A stretch of 64,000 nt of DNA. It comes from Craspedostauros australis. Taxonomy: Eukaryota > Bacillariophyta > Bacillariophyceae > Mastogloiales > Achnanthaceae. This document shows positions 1-12,300 of the stretch, one piece after another. The notes beneath the pieces were generated by a model that was given only the letters and a program-made list of their open reading frames with translations, made no database searches and was not told the origin of the DNA. The stretch spans positions 1 to 64,000 of the forward strand of contig JAMXDE010000007.1 of NCBI GenBank assembly GCA_026770025.1, in the 5' to 3' direction. Position numbers and translations under genes: made by a program. Every line of letters begins with the position of its first letter. Within the stretch, counting starts at the first letter, position 1.

Positions 1-757
1 CGTTGCACGCTGCGTGTGCGTCTCCTTCGGGGTAGTCGTCGGAGATGCATTGGTTGATGTACTGGATGGCCTGCTTGCCTTTTCCTTTCTCTGCATCCAT
101 CATGAGGATCAGATCGCTGAAGCAGTCGCATCCCAGCTCGTAGATCTCTTCCATCGCTTCCTTGGCTTCACCGGCGGCTGCCGCGATCTCGCTCACTGTT
201 GGCACCTTGGTCTTGCCCAACATCACGTCTCTCGTCTTCTGTGCACGAGCGTATGCCTTCGCTTGGGACTCCCATGCGCTGTAGTCTTCCTGTTCACCGC
301 TGAACATCGGCGCCTTGATGCGTCGCTTGTTCATGTTGGCTGATGTCGCCATGTTGATTCGTTGTTTCGTTGTTGGTGCGCTCGCGCCCTTGATTTCCGT
401 CTGTTTCTGTGTTTGCGATTCTTCGTTTTTCGCTTGTTGTTTCGCGAGGGTTGATTTGCTCACAAATTCTCCTCCTGATGGTGTCTCACTTTTACCACTC
501 CGTTTGGCTGTGCGAATGCTCTCCGTCACACCAGTCTCCTCTTGCTTGCTCGCCTTGAGAATGCTCTTCTCCTCGCGATGTAGCCTTGCAGACCGTTCTT
601 CTTCGGTCTCGTCGATCGCGCTTGCGTCTGCGCCTGATAGGACAGTAGCCGTGGCTGCTTCCTTCTCTTCTCGTGGTGGAGTCTCACTCGCACCTTCCTC
701 TTGCTTGATAGCCGGATTGGACAGAGGGATGTCTCTCAATTCCTCTTCTTCGCTCAT
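1..757 (-). CDS. Copia-A Gag-Pol polyprotein, N-terminal part
   Basis: The frame starts with ATG at 757 and has no stop that I can see up to the window edge, giving about 252 codons. It aligns colinearly with the first 252 residues of the intact Copia-B polyprotein (start at 30163), without length changes where I compared them. This part covers the acidic Gag N-terminus and the start of the capsid-like region; zinc knuckles and Pol lie outside the window. Whether the rest is intact cannot be judged here. Confidence 0.8.
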   Translation of the reverse strand, partial: MSEEEELRDIPLSNPAIKQEEGASETPPREEKEAATATVLSGADASAIDETEEERSARLHREEKSILKASKQEETGVTESIRTAKRSGKSETPSGGEFVSKSTLAKQQAKNEESQTQKQTEIKGASAPTTKQRINMATSANMNKRRIKAPMFSGEQEDYSAWESQAKAYARAQKTRDVMLGKTKVPTVSEIAAAAGEAKEAMEEIYELGCDCFSDLILMMDAEKGKGKQAIQYINQCISDDYPEGDAHAACN

Positions 758-839
758 TCAGCTTGTTGCTATTGAATGATGTTCGTCTTCCTCGCACGAT
801 CCGAGCCGCGGGCTCGCCCTGATCTATCGTTTATAAACG

Positions 840-1634
840 TGTTGGCAAGTTCCGCTCACGGTAACCTACGATCGTGGAAGATGGTGTTGGTTGATAGTTG
901 TTCGTTTGCTATTTCATTACTTGGCTACTCCGATGCTCTCGGTGTACGCCGTTCTCTCGCCCGATGCTCTCGGTGCTTCAATCTGTTTCGTAGATTCAGT
1001 CTCCGACTATGAGTCGGTACGCGAGATGCTCTCTCGCTCCTCTTCTGTATTCTCTCTCTCTCTCAACATCGTGTGCTCGTCACGCACGATACTCCGTGTT
1101 CGATACGTACTCCGTATTCGACACTCCGTTCATTCAGTACTGGCTCCTACTCCATGAGTACTCGCCATTTGAAGTTCACCTTCTGTATCCATGATGCTGA
1201 TGTCCTTCGGTCATCAGATCTTCGCCTCCTGCTCTGACTTGGAGACAGATGTCGACGTGGTGACACGATGACATCCTGTCGACGTCAGTAGGCGTCCTTC
1301 TGTTCTCCAGATGTCATGTTCCATTGGTGATGCAGCAGCCTGTCAGATGATATCGTCATCTGAGGTTTAGTTGGGAAGTACCTTGAGATTCTCTTGGTAC
1401 CATTGATGGATGGACGGGCGATATTCTAATTCTCTCAGAAATCGTTGATTGCAAATTTCCTCCAGAAATCTTGCTCGTTTTTGTGTGTTCCATTTCCGCT
1501 GTAATTCTGACGAATCACGGAATACTATCGACACGAGTGTAGTTATACCGTCCAAGTGCGTATGAGAGAATAACAGGTGAACGATGCACATATACACGTA
1601 CATCTCGACATATACTCACATGTACATCTCGACA
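840..1634 (-). repeat. 5' LTR of Copia-A
   Basis: This 795-bp long terminal repeat starts TGTTGG and ends CGACA on the plus strand, so it has canonical TG...CA ends. It matches the two LTRs of Copia-B along its whole length with scattered substitutions. Small open frames inside it are not genes. Confidence 0.9.
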
Positions 1635-3844
1635 TGCCGATCAGTCACGCAAGGTGATCTTTGAAGTGGCGCATGATGTCTCTTGCCATAAGTGGGTGGC
1701 TTGGTTGAAAGTTTTGGATCACTTCGGTTGGGATACCTTGGCTTTGATTTGCGAGTTTTGGTTCGGGTTCGGCGAATCCAACGACGTTTGTTGCGTTTTG
1801 GCGTTTGGTCGGACATATCGGTCCGCTCAATCATCACATCATGAAGACTGCGTGTTACAGCTTCATTGAAGCGAGTTGGTCGAACTTGGTGTCGTTTGGT
1901 TTCTTCCTTGGCTCTTGCCTTTGTGTAGACTAGGTAGTTGGAGCGGAGAGTGTATGGCCTTTGCGGGACGTTGGTGTGTAGTAGTACCAGCGTGATGGCT
2001 GTGATCATCCAAACGTTTGCCGCTGCGATATACCATCCATGTGCAACTCCCAGTGCGATGACTTGAAGAATTGTGAAGAACAGGAGCGAGCCAATGGTTC
2101 CGCTGAGGTAGTTGAAGGAAGTGAAGAAGTTCCAGACTAGGGACCACCAGGTATCTTCGTCTTGGCTGGCTGCGGCAGTGAAGCACGTCCAAGCTGCCAT
2201 GTCGATTTCGAAGTTGTCAGTCTTGGGGCTTCCTTTGCCTTTTGCCTTAGCCTTGGGTTTGAAGTTGTCCTGGTGACTCTCAGTGTTGTGCGAGAGGCGC
2301 CATCGGCGACACTTGGCGCACCACATGAAGGTCTTGTTGTTAACGAGCTTGCGCTGTGGTTCCCCAGACTTGGGCGGCTTGGAGGACCATCCGCGATTGG
2401 AGTTGCGGTTGTCGTCATGTTCTTTGCCCTTCTTGGCTGGCACCTTCGTTCCGTTCTTCTTGGTGAACCCTCTGTGTTGTTCAAGGACGTTGGCGCTGTG
2501 CTTGTTCGTGGCGTTGTTGGCGCACGAAGTTCTAGGAACACCGGTGTCCCTGACGCGCCGAGTGGCGTGCCAGCGGTCCCCGCGTACCTCGTTGTCGTAT
2601 GAGGACTGTGCCTTGTTGCAGATCGCCATCCACGTTAGGTCCTTGGCGGCCAGCTTTGGTAGGGCGTGCTCGTACGTGAATACTGGGAGACGCATGAGGA
2701 TCTTCTCAAGGTCATCCTTCATCACATAGAGAGGATATCGGCACTGTTCACCTGAGAGGCTCTTTCTCCCTGCTTGGAGGAAGGCGTCGAGGATGTTGCG
2801 GAGGAGACGGAGGTCAAAGCGACCGGCGTCGTCGAGGCGCTTGCAGAGCGAGCGGAGATGGACGGCCATGGATCCCACGTTGCCACCAGCGAACTGGTGG
2901 CTTCAGACGGAGCGAATGCGATCCGTGATCATGTTTTGCTCATCCAGCGAGTTGGCCGTGATGCTGTTCATGAACTCGATGAAGAGCGTGATGAAGTTGT
3001 TGTGATACTTCGGCTCAATGCGATTCATGAGTTGGTCTTCAAGGACTGGATCAAAGCTGTCACGGAAGAAGGCTGCGGCCGTCCAGTTGTTTTGGACGTC
3101 GTAGTGGTCCCATCTTGGACTATACTCATCAAAGTGCCTTGTGGCGTCCTCGAGAGTGAAGGAGGCTGGAGCGTCAAGAACGCAGGTCATCTCGGATGTG
3201 GCCGTGTCATCAGAGATATAGGCCATGGTGAGGAGTCCGGTCTTCGACAAGTGGTTTCGCACAAGGCGAACGAACTGTTGAATGCTGTTCCCTTTCTTGA
3301 ACTTGTCGGACAACCCAGTTTCGCGCTTGGATTGGTTGGTGGAGTCCACCCTGTTGTGAAGGATTCTCTGCTGTTGGGAGTTCGTCCACATGGTCTGGGA
3401 TTCGTCTTCGAGGCCCGTCCAGGTTGAGTTCGGTGCTCCTCCTGTCCAGGGGACCCAGTTGCGACCTTGCATGAGGAGACCTCCCATGATGGGAGCTGTG
3501 GGCTTGCCGGAAAGGTCGGGGTCTCCGTCTTCGCTGTCACTTCCGGGGCCGTCCCTCTTTTTGGTTCCTGGAGTCTCAATGTTGCCAGAGGGACTCCCGC
3601 TTAGGAAGGAAGGGTCGAGATCGTCACGAGTTGTCGTTCCGGTCCCGCCGGGGTTGAGACTGGCGCGGAGAGGGGTGGCGCTGGCTCCCGACGCTGTTTG
3701 CGTGGTTGCTGCGGCCACCCTTGCTGCTTCTGCAGCTGCTTCGGCTGTGATCGCGGCCTGTGTGAGGCGCGCATTCTCAGCGGTTAGCGCTTGGAGCTGC
3801 GCTTGCAGCTCTTCCAGCGTGAGGGGGCTAGCCTCATCCGCCAT
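1635..3844 (-). pseudogene. retroelement gag-like gene with premature stop, truncated by Copia-A
   Basis: The frame opens at ATG 3844 with an Ala-rich coiled-coil start (MADEASPLTLEELQAQLQAL) and runs 313 codons to TGA at 2905-2903. It continues in the same frame after that single stop for over 400 codons, until Copia-A interrupts it at 1634. The second half has a Cys/His motif (WCAKCRRWRLSHNTESH, near 2280-2330) like the zinc-binding motif of stramenopile retroelement Gags. A Lys/Gly-rich segment and two hydrophobic stretches (about 1975-2150) that look like membrane spans follow. The one in-frame stop could be a nonsense mutation or a readthrough site. The Gag assignment rests on the Cys/His motif and general layout; no protease, integrase or RT is visible because the downstream part is interrupted or outside the window. 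Confidence 0.55.
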
Positions 3845-4959
3845 GATGGATGGCGTGGGCTTAAGAGAGGTCTTTGGACTTCAGGGATCGATCTTTCTTG
3901 CGTCCTGCTGATTTCGCTTGGTCTCACTTCTTTGGAAGGTGTGGACTGAGGCTCGGCGAAAGTTCTTGAGGAGACAAGCGCTTGGTGTTCAAGCGGTTGG
4001 ATTACTTGCTTGGCAGAGGCTGCTGTCAGGTGACGCTGTCGGTCACTGGCAGTTGGGACTTTTGTCTTGGATTGCTCGGTTTTCGAACGCTGGCGTCTGA
4101 TGATGATTCAGATACATTCGGATAAAGACCTTGGGGTCTTGCTTGAGTTGATTTGCTCGGTTTGCAAGCTGCGCCTTTTGGCTTGGTCTCTGAGAGACCG
4201 TACGAGCGGTTGGGAGAGGAAGTTGCTCAATAGAGTTGGGTGAAAGTTAATGAAACCACTCACAGCTACCAGTTGGAATTCGGCTATGTTTGTAGACGAA
4301 CCGGAGTAGGCCTTGTGGACTGCCGGCTTCAGATGAGGCCGATTAATGCAGTTCACTGGGCTTGAATGTTGTATGGCTGTTAAGGCTTGTAACGATGAAT
4401 AGAGTAGTAGTGTTTGTACTAATCTGAACTTGGTTTATTATGAGATAGTAGTTGTAAGCAGGATGAAGAAACGATGTTCCGGTATTGGCACAGCCCCGCA
4501 CTGACCCTCATGGTTCAGTGCTGAGAAGAGACTGTACTTTCCTCTTTGTTCTTACCCTCTGAGTCTTAGGCGATGTCATGCAGCAGGTCTCGTGGCTTCA
4601 GCAGGTGTTGAAGCGATGGGGCTGTGCAGCCGGAGCCAGCAGATTGGTCTTGCATCAGGATTCCATTGCTGAGGTTGAAGCAGCTAGATTTCTCACGATG
4701 TGGCTGGCATAGTCAGTGGACGTCATGGCAGCAAGAGGGAATCCAGGTGGAGTTCATCTGACAGGATCTGAGGAGCATATAGTTCCCACATTCGTTGGTT
4801 GGCTTAGATGGACCGTAGCATGAGAATCGGGAATGGTTCGTGACTGAAAAGAGGGGAGGGCAAAGAGAGGTCTGTCCACTGTCGGGTTTGGACAATTGCG
4901 CGCCAAAAGCAATTTCAAGCAACGACACGGGATACTCTCAAAAGGAAAGTAGTCGGTTC
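3845..4959. other. no gene seen; probable leader or LTR of the gag-like element
   Basis: About 1.1 kb upstream of the gag-like gene on the minus strand. It holds only short, compositionally unremarkable open frames. By position it should include the leader and possibly the 5' LTR of that retroelement, but no second LTR copy is in the window to define it. The DNA transposon inserted at its right end. Confidence 0.4.
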
Positions 4960-4963
4960 TTAG

Positions 4964-5120
4964 GACCCAGGTCAGTGAGTCGACCAACCGTTTGTAAAGT
5001 AGAGTGGCACTTTTTCTTCGATTACAACCAAACTAAGCATACCAACCTACTCATTATGGTGTCCATAGCAACAGGAAAACTACCCAGAATTTCAAAGTTT
5101 ATTGTTTTAGTTTTATGGAC
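4964..5120 (+). repeat. left terminal inverted repeat of the DNA transposon
   Basis: 157 bp, the reverse complement of 32955-33111 with about eight mismatches, all in the inner 65 bp. The inner end of both copies reads TTTTATGGAC. TTAG precedes it at 4960-4963. Confidence 0.9.
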
Positions 5121-5620
5121 AATCCAATATTTGGAGTCGTAGGGGTCAATCACGTGCGTTCCACAATGTAGTTTTTCTGAAAGTTCTTTGCTGTTCTGAG
5201 TGAATATCGGAAGGTGCCCATTCACGTTAGTGTCTCCAGCTTTTTCCTTCCTCCTCGATCGTTTCGAACACGTTAAACAACGTTAGCGGCTCCAGAGTCC
5301 ATTGACATTTCCCGTTCGTGGACATCACACACATCACACACATCACGCACATCATCGCCGCATGCGTATGACCACATCGTCGCCACGCAGACACAAAACT
5401 CCCGTCACATTTTGGAGTCATTCCAAAGCTTCCTCCGCCGATGCAATGCTCATTCTATCTGTTGTGCTGCGGTTGTAGTGTGAGTAGTGAGAGTACTGGT
5501 TGCATTGGCAGTTGTGGTCGCTGCTGCTGCATCCAACACCTCCTCCACTCGCTTTCATTCCGTGTTCTCCAGTGCAATTCGTCGATCAATCAATCAAGCT
5601 ACTCTGTTACCATCAACACC
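5121..5620 (+). promoter_or_regulatory. 5' region of the DNA-transposon gene
   Basis: This is the roughly 500 bp between the left inverted repeat and the preferred start codon. It includes a short CATCACACA-type repeat near 5325-5355. An upstream in-frame ATG at 5441 would add 60 Cys- and Ser-rich residues. It is less convincing than ATG 5621, which sits in a caccATGtcc context and starts a basic, hydrophilic N-terminus. No TATA box is clear. Confidence 0.4.
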
Positions 5621-7066
5621 ATGTCCTCCACCGCCGCCAAAGCCTCCATCAAGAGTGACAACCCATCTCCTCGTAAGAAGCCTCGTTCCTGTGCTGCCCC
5701 TCTCGATTCTCCGTTTGATTCGGATGGCAACTTGGCACCTACTCGTGAGCAGCTGTTGCCTGACAAGCTGTCTGCTGGATTGCAGAAGCCAACCAACATC
5801 ACTCATGCGATCGAGGTGAAGCCGATGCTTCCAGTGGACAGCAACCTTGTTCCAACTTTGGCGCATGTCGATGCTGCCAACTTGCGCGTTGACGTGCGCC
5901 TGTCCAGTGCGGCTGGTGTCATTTTTGACACACCGACGGTCACACTGCGTACGGTGGGACAAGGTGTCGGTGCTATCACAGTGGTGGACGTCAGCGTGAA
6001 CGTGCCACCTCCCGTCGAGTCTCCTGCCAAACCGACTACCCGCGCAAGCACTTCACGACACGCAAACGCTGTCGCTGGAGGCTCTTCCGCTCATGTTGAT
6101 GTTGACAGCGACGACGACTACGTGGATGGCCGTGATCGCAGGAGGAAGCGAACAGGTCGCAACAGAATCATCAAGAAAACGGTGAGAGGATGGCGTCGCG
6201 ATGCGTTGGCCGGCGTCGCAGGGTTGGTTAAGTCTGGTCTATCTCCAAAAGTGTTCGACTCTATGCCGAAGACGGGCTTCGTACTCGGTGGAAAACACGA
6301 TAGGCAAGTCTGGAGCAACATCAAACGGCTGTGGGCACCAATTGCTTGTGCGCTCTGGGATGTGTTGCTCCCAAAAGCAGCCACACCGACTCGCCAGATG
6401 CATGAGGTGGTGCAATTCGTCCGAGCTGGGCAATCACTGCCACCAATGAGGCTTGCACCTAATCTGTACCGCATATGTGTTGGAGGGAGCAAGCTCATGC
6501 ACCTCTGCGCGAGAGCCGTTCTCGTGAAGTCTGCATCTCCAACAACATGCACAGACATTCTCACTGGATACGCCAATGGATTGCCGGAGGAAGAACGCGT
6601 GCGTGTACATGGTAATCGATTAACTGTCACTAAAAGCCAACAGAGCACATTGCATCGTTACCACGACATGTTGAGCGACGGGGAAACCATTCCTCCCAAA
6701 GTTCTTCAATATCGTGTGACTGCGTGTGCTTTGTCTGGTGTGGTGTCCTTTCTCTGCACTACGACCACGTACAAGGCTGGCTTGTGCCACGAAGTGGAGT
6801 GGGAAGGAGTCGTATTCGGGAATGTTCCTGTCTTCGATCGTAGAGGAAAAAGCATCATGGCGCTATTCGACATGTACAAGACAACCACCACCAACCCAGT
6901 GGGCAAGCCAGCATTTAAGGAGATGACGAAGCTACTAACACGATGTGGCAAAGTGAACACAGGACTGTCTTCCTTCGAGAGCCACTTCTTGCTGGCGAGG
7001 TTAACTCTCAAACGCACGATCTCGCGCCTCGTCACACTTTTGAAGGCTAAGTATCCCGCAACAAAC
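5621..7066 (+). pseudogene. DNA-transposon transposase-like gene, segment 1 of 3
   Basis: 482 codons from ATG 5621 (open also to 5441) to the Copia-C insertion after AAC at 7064-7066. The N-terminus is disordered and basic (SPRKKPRS, nuclear-localisation-like). An acidic patch then a basic patch follow (DVDSDDDYVDGRDRRRKR). After these comes a folded-looking stretch with several conserved-type Trp and Cys residues, probably the DNA-binding or pre-catalytic part. The frame continues exactly into 22723-23126 after the second CAAAC copy. The last ten residues of the uninterrupted open frame (7067-7090) are LTR sequence, not part of the gene. No named domain is recognised in this segment. Confidence 0.7.
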
Positions 7067-7779
7067 TATCAACATCTAGATCGAAATTAAGGTACCCATC
7101 TCCCATGACTAGAACGTGATTCAATATTTTCTGATTCGACTCGATTTGAGAGTATAGTCGGATGAGTCTTGATACACGATTAAGATTCAGTCACTACTGT
7201 CATCGAATCTGACGTAGGCACTGACATCATCGATGACATCAGAGGATCGGTCATTGTGATCCTCGGAATCGAGATTATGTTTTAGTCATGGTACGCTGAC
7301 CTGTCTAGCCATGCCGAGTGCATCATTGAGCACGTAGCAACAACATTTAGGATCCAGAACAACATCGTCAGAGGTGATGCATGCACCTCGTCGACGTAGA
7401 CGGATCAACTCATATGTGATCAAACAGAGATCAAGATTAGGCAAGACCAGGAGAGATGAAGAAAGACCCAAGGGCGAGAATAACACGAGATATCGTGTAA
7501 ATCAACATGCCATCTTGGGCAATGTTTTAGGAAAGACTGCGAGATACAACACGAGGTAATCAAGCAGCACGTTAGCAACCGTGCAATAGGCACCATCATT
7601 AGAAATAGGAGATCATCATCTCATAATTCAAACTCAATCATCAATTGACACACCAATAACTTAGCAACCAAATACACCAAACATCTCCAACTTCACCTAT
7701 TGGATTGATCACCCAGGCGGCGTCGTAAGTGCAGTGTTTGGTGCTCTCCTCTTGTCCTGTGTGTAATTGCTGATTATCA
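7067..7779 (+). repeat. 5' LTR of Copia-C
   Basis: 713 bp, starting TATCAACATC and ending TGATTATCA. Apparently identical to 22005-22717. Preceded by the target duplication CAAAC. Confidence 0.92.
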
Positions 7780-7794
7780 GATTAACAGTCGCAG
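7780..7794 (+). promoter_or_regulatory. Copia-C primer binding site, half-tRNA-Asn type
   Basis: GATTAACAGTCGCAG directly follows the LTR. Its reverse complement begins TGCGACTGTTAATC: the 5' strand of an anticodon stem, then a CTGTTAA loop with anticodon GTT (Asn). The same site follows the LTR of Copia-D. Priming by an internally cut tRNA is known from Drosophila copia (initiator tRNA-Met fragment). The Asn identity here is inferred from the loop. Confidence 0.6.
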
Positions 7795-9322
7795 TCTCTA
7801 TCGGAGTACATGAACGAATCCTGAAGCGCTGTGCTGCCTTGGTGACATCACGCTGTCCCTTCCTTTGATTCCGGCCGAAGAATCCAACGCGTTCGTGACG
7901 ACGAACCCAATTGCTCGTGTGTGCAGATTGCTACGTGCCGCCACACCCGCTTTGCCCTGCCAAAGTGCAGAAAGGCTCACCCGCTGTTGCGAATATCGCA
8001 GGCGGAGTAATTCATCCCAACAACCAAGTATCGCATCACTGCATTACTTACGATAGCTGGTCAGCTAAAAGACAAAGGTGTACAAGCCCGTGAAGCAAGA
8101 CACACGTAAACACTTGGCCTGGTCAGCATCGACAAAGGTGAAAGCCCGTGAAGCAAGATACACGTAAAAACTTGGAGCGAAAAGGCCCTCTGAAACCTAT
8201 CGGCAATCTCCCCGTGAGTTGTCGCGACCTGGTCAGTCGTTAACACTAAGTCTAAGCCGTACTTGAGATCGGTTAACGTCCAAAAGGGACGCAGAGATAA
8301 CTGCTAACCGGACTAGCGTCCGCCCTTGACTGGGGAAGAAACGTGATCGGTAGGAATACCGCGGAAGCAACCCGTAAAGCTAGCATTGTGCTGATAGCAA
8401 TATCACACAAGTGAGTCTAACGACACCGGAAGGCAGGTATACGCTGGACGAAAATGCGAGTGGTGGAACCAGGTGAATCAAAGCAGTTGCTGGCACCTGG
8501 GGGGCACCGCGCTCATTAGCGTGCAAAATCCTGTTAGCATCAGGTACATCGGGCAAGCTGCTGCCAGATCTAAAACACGTATAGCAAGCTGATCCGTGGC
8601 ACTCAAAGGAGGCACGGATTGGATCGAAGGTCCAACTGGGTGAAACCAAAGGTGCACCACATCCTGGTGGAGCACAGCTGAACAAGCGCAAGAATACAGC
8701 GTTCGGGGAGACGAAATCCGAACGGGCAGGGCCATCCAACGCGCAATCCATCCGCGACGTTTCATCGTTTCAAGACTAACAAACCAAACAATCGTTCCAT
8801 CAACAACAGCCATTTGCGCTCAGTCCACCTTCTGATTGGCTACGAATTCCTTCAGTTCGTACCATCACTGGCGCGTCATCACCGGCTCACAACTCCTTCG
8901 CCGTTCCAGTCATTCATCCGACTTCGGGTCGCGCGCCAACAAATAATCCAACCAGGAAATTCATACGGTCCTGACTGACATTTCTCACCGTCTTCGCATT
9001 TGGTCAATCGGGAAATTCACTTGGTCCCGTTGGGTGTTTTTATCAATCAGTCATCCAAGATCACCCAACTACAGTCCACTTGAGATACCGTTGACACCTT
9101 CGCCATCACTGGCGCTTTCCATCCGGCACCACTTCCATTCCTGACGAATTCCGACAAGCGCAGAAATCCACCGTCACATCCCGGCGAACACTTCGACATC
9201 ACAGCGGACGGCACAGTCATTTCCAAGTGTGACCACTTTCCTGGGAGCTGCGGGAAAATACTCGTCCGATAATAATAACAAATTGGACCAACGACCACGT
9301 CCTCGCAACACCCAGCTACACG
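7795..9322 (+). other. long untranslated leader of Copia-C with a 62-bp tandem duplication
   Basis: About 1.5 kb without a convincing gene, against only about 320 bp in the related Copia-D. Near 8057-8178 a unit of about 62 bp is imperfectly repeated twice; both copies contain CTGGTCAGC, GACAAAGGTG and AGCCCGTGAAGCAAGA. Such leaders may hold packaging or translation signals, but nothing specific is recognised. Confidence 0.5.
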
Positions 9323-12300
9323 ATGTCCAACGCAATCCCAATCAACGACACCATCCTGGCGCACGTCCTCAGCGTTCTCGGATATGACGACTCGTCTACC
9401 GAATGGCTTATCTTGCATACCGAAGAGATCCGAACCATCATGGATTTCGCTTCGCTTCATCGCGAAGACATGCTTGACATGAACGCCACCATCGCGCGAT
9501 CTGATCCGGAACCCGACTACGTAGCCCAACTGTCTAAGGTAGCAATCCGGAAATTCTCCAATGCCATTGGCTGGTTCAGTGTTCAACCTAGTCCCACTGT
9601 AGAGACATGGCGGGAACTCAACCCAGCTTCATACATGGAGTATGTCGCCCGGACGTTCACACCATCGCCCGCATCCTCAACCGCCATGCCTGACACAGCC
9701 ACCAGCGCATTCCCCTTCGAACCAACGAAGACCGACCCAACGGAGAAGACCGGACGCGACCTCGCCGCAGAGTTCAACCGTAGCATCAAGCGTAACATTA
9801 GCGACTATCCCAAGTTGTCTGATGATAAATACTTCGCTACATTCCATCGTCGTCTGCGTGCCACTGCTGCTGCTCATGGCATCTCAAATGTTCTCGATGT
9901 TGACTACACCCCACCCGATGAACAAGCCGAGCTCTTCAAAGTGCAGTCCACCTTCCTGTTCAACGTGTTTGTATCCAACCTGCAGACCACGAAGAGTAGG
10001 AAGTGTGTCACTCCGTATGAGTCGATCTGTGATGGTCAAGCCGTCTACTGCATGCTGGTCCGCGAGTACACCACCGGTGCCACCGCCGTCAACACCATCC
10101 GACGCATCCGAGACGAGATCATCAAGTTCAAGCTGGACAAGCAGTGGCGCAAAACTCGTGAGCAGTTCCTGGACCTGTGGCAACACAAGGTGCACGAACT
10201 TGAGGCATTGCGTGATGATCCGATCGACGATGCGACGAAGAAGGAGTGGTTGACGAACGCCATCGAGGCCGACAAGGCTCTGTACCAGTCTATCTTCCAG
10301 ACTGACTACCTGCAGACCGCGATCCTGGCCTACACACCCGGCACCTCCGCAACCACCATGGAGTTCGATACCCTCGTTGAGCTCGTTCGGTCGTACGCCG
10401 TCCAACTCGATGGCCACGACGCCAACAAGCCAAAGACGCCACGGCAAGTTAACAACACCGACCAGCGCAAGCAACGTGGGAAGGATAAGGACGACGGACC
10501 CAATCTCTGGAAGTCCAACAAGGACTACAGCAAGGAGACACGAGAACGGCTGCCGCGAGAGGAGTTCCAAAAGCTGACTGACAAGCAACGCAGCGACTTC
10601 CTCCAAGCCCGGCGAGCCAAGTCTGGACGTGGTAAGAAGGACAAGCCTAGGCGTTCTGCCAACAACACCAACCGCAGTGGGTCCACATCCAACCAGAACG
10701 ACCAACAGGACACCCAGACCAACGACAAAGGTAGTAACAATAACGAATCTAGTTCTACCGCTGGAACAGCAATCAACCGTATGCTTTCCAATGCCATGTC
10801 TAGCGCGTCCGGGAGCCCGCCGACTACCCTCGTCATTGACGGTCGCACCTACACTCTGTCTCACACGAACGTATCGTACAAGTTCAACAACACGAACGTG
10901 ACTGTGCAAGGCGCATTGGTGGATGGAGGTGCTAACGGCGGTCTCGTTGGTGATGACATGCTGGTGATGGAGTCCACATCCAACCGTGCTGATGTCTCTG
11001 GAATCGGCGACGCAGAGATCAAGGATCTAGCGCTGGTCACGGCCACCGCTGTCATCCAGACCACCTCAGGACCGGTGATCGGTTGGTTCCATCAGTACGC
11101 CAACTACGGGAAAGGGCGCACCATCCATTCTGCCAACCAACTCGCGGCGTTTGGATTGGATGTCAATGAGCGACCAAAGAACCTCCCTGGCGGCCGGCAA
11201 ACCATCGTCACGCCAGACGGATTCATCATCCCGCTCACCGTGCGTCAAGGCCTCGCATACATGGATATGCACAAGCCAACTCAGGCGGAGCTAGACGATC
11301 TGCCACACGTGTTCTTCACCTCCGACCAAGAGTGGGACCCATCTGTCCTGGACGGGGAGGCTGATCTGGACAACATTCCTGCAGCCGAACGCGGCGAGGA
11401 CGACGACAACGACATCGACATCACCATTTCCAAGTGCGTTCAGTACGTTCAGTCTGCTGCAGCGCTCGGAGATGGGGAGAAGGCAATCAAGGCCGGGCCA
11501 CGCAACATCGTGGGTAAAGCGCCCAATTTCCATGCGCTACGGCCATACTTCGGGTGGATTCCAGCAGACCGCGTGCGTGACACTCTTGCATGTACTACCC
11601 AGTGGTACCGCATGTCTGAGCGTTATCCCATGCGTAAACACTATAAGTCTAGATTCCCCGCCGCCAATGTCAACCGACTACACGATGTTGTTTCCATGGA
11701 CACGTTGTTCTCTGACACGCCTGCTCACCATGATGGAGTCCCCGGACACGGTGGATGTACCATGGTACAGGTGTTTGTAGGATCCAACACGCGCCTCACA
11801 GCGGCGTACCCTCTGGCAAGCGAATCCCATGTTCCCCATGTTGTGCAAGACTTCATTCGGGAGCATGGTGCCATGGACGTGTTGATGTCCGACAACGCCA
11901 CAGCGCAGATCGGGGGCAAGATGAAGGACATCCTCCGGCAGTACTGCATCGCGGACCACCAGTCCGAACCACACCACCAACATCAGAATCCTGTCGAGCG
12001 ACGCATCCAGGATATCAAGCGCACCATCAACGGCATCATGGACCGAACTGGCACCCCTGCCAGGTTCTGGCTCATCTGCACCTTGTACGTCGTGGGACTG
12101 CTCAACCATCTGTCACAGTCCACGGCGGGTCACATCACGCCCATCCAAGCCGCCACAGGCCAACGTCCCGACGTGAGCAAGTACCTCAGCTTCCACTGGT
12201 GGGAGCCTGTGTACTACAAGGTTGGGAACGCTGCCTTCCCTGGCACCACGCAGGAGCGGCGTGGACGCTGGGCTGGACCGTGCGAGCACAAGGGTGACGA

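Larger units (their letters stand above)
1..1634 (-). mobile_element. Copia-A, partial Ty1/Copia retrotransposon
   Basis: This is the 5' end of a Copia element on the minus strand, cut by the left window edge. It comprises one LTR (840-1634), a short leader (758-839) and the first 252 codons of the polyprotein. It is the same family as Copia-B (23127-31039): the LTR, leader and gag start align throughout with scattered substitutions. It inserted into the gag-like gene at 1635-3844, because that reading frame runs straight into the LTR edge. The target duplication cannot be confirmed because the other end lies outside the window; the right flank begins TGCCGA. Confidence 0.9.

Noticed and set aside
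1616-1634. Last residues of the gag-like open frame
   Set aside because: These bases are the edge of the Copia-A LTR, so the coding gene really ends at 1635.
840-1634. Small open frames repeated in all three A/B LTR copies
   Set aside because: They recur only because the LTR recurs; no start context or coding composition supports them.
4754-4987. Minus-strand frame continuing from the right transposon flank (33289) into the left flank (4959)
   Set aside because: The frame is open across the empty-site junction, but it is short, has no recognised domain, and such openness can arise by chance.
5441-5620. Upstream start for the DNA-transposon gene
   Set aside because: It adds Cys- and Ser-rich residues in poor start context; ATG 5621 has a better context and N-terminus. 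It is not excluded.
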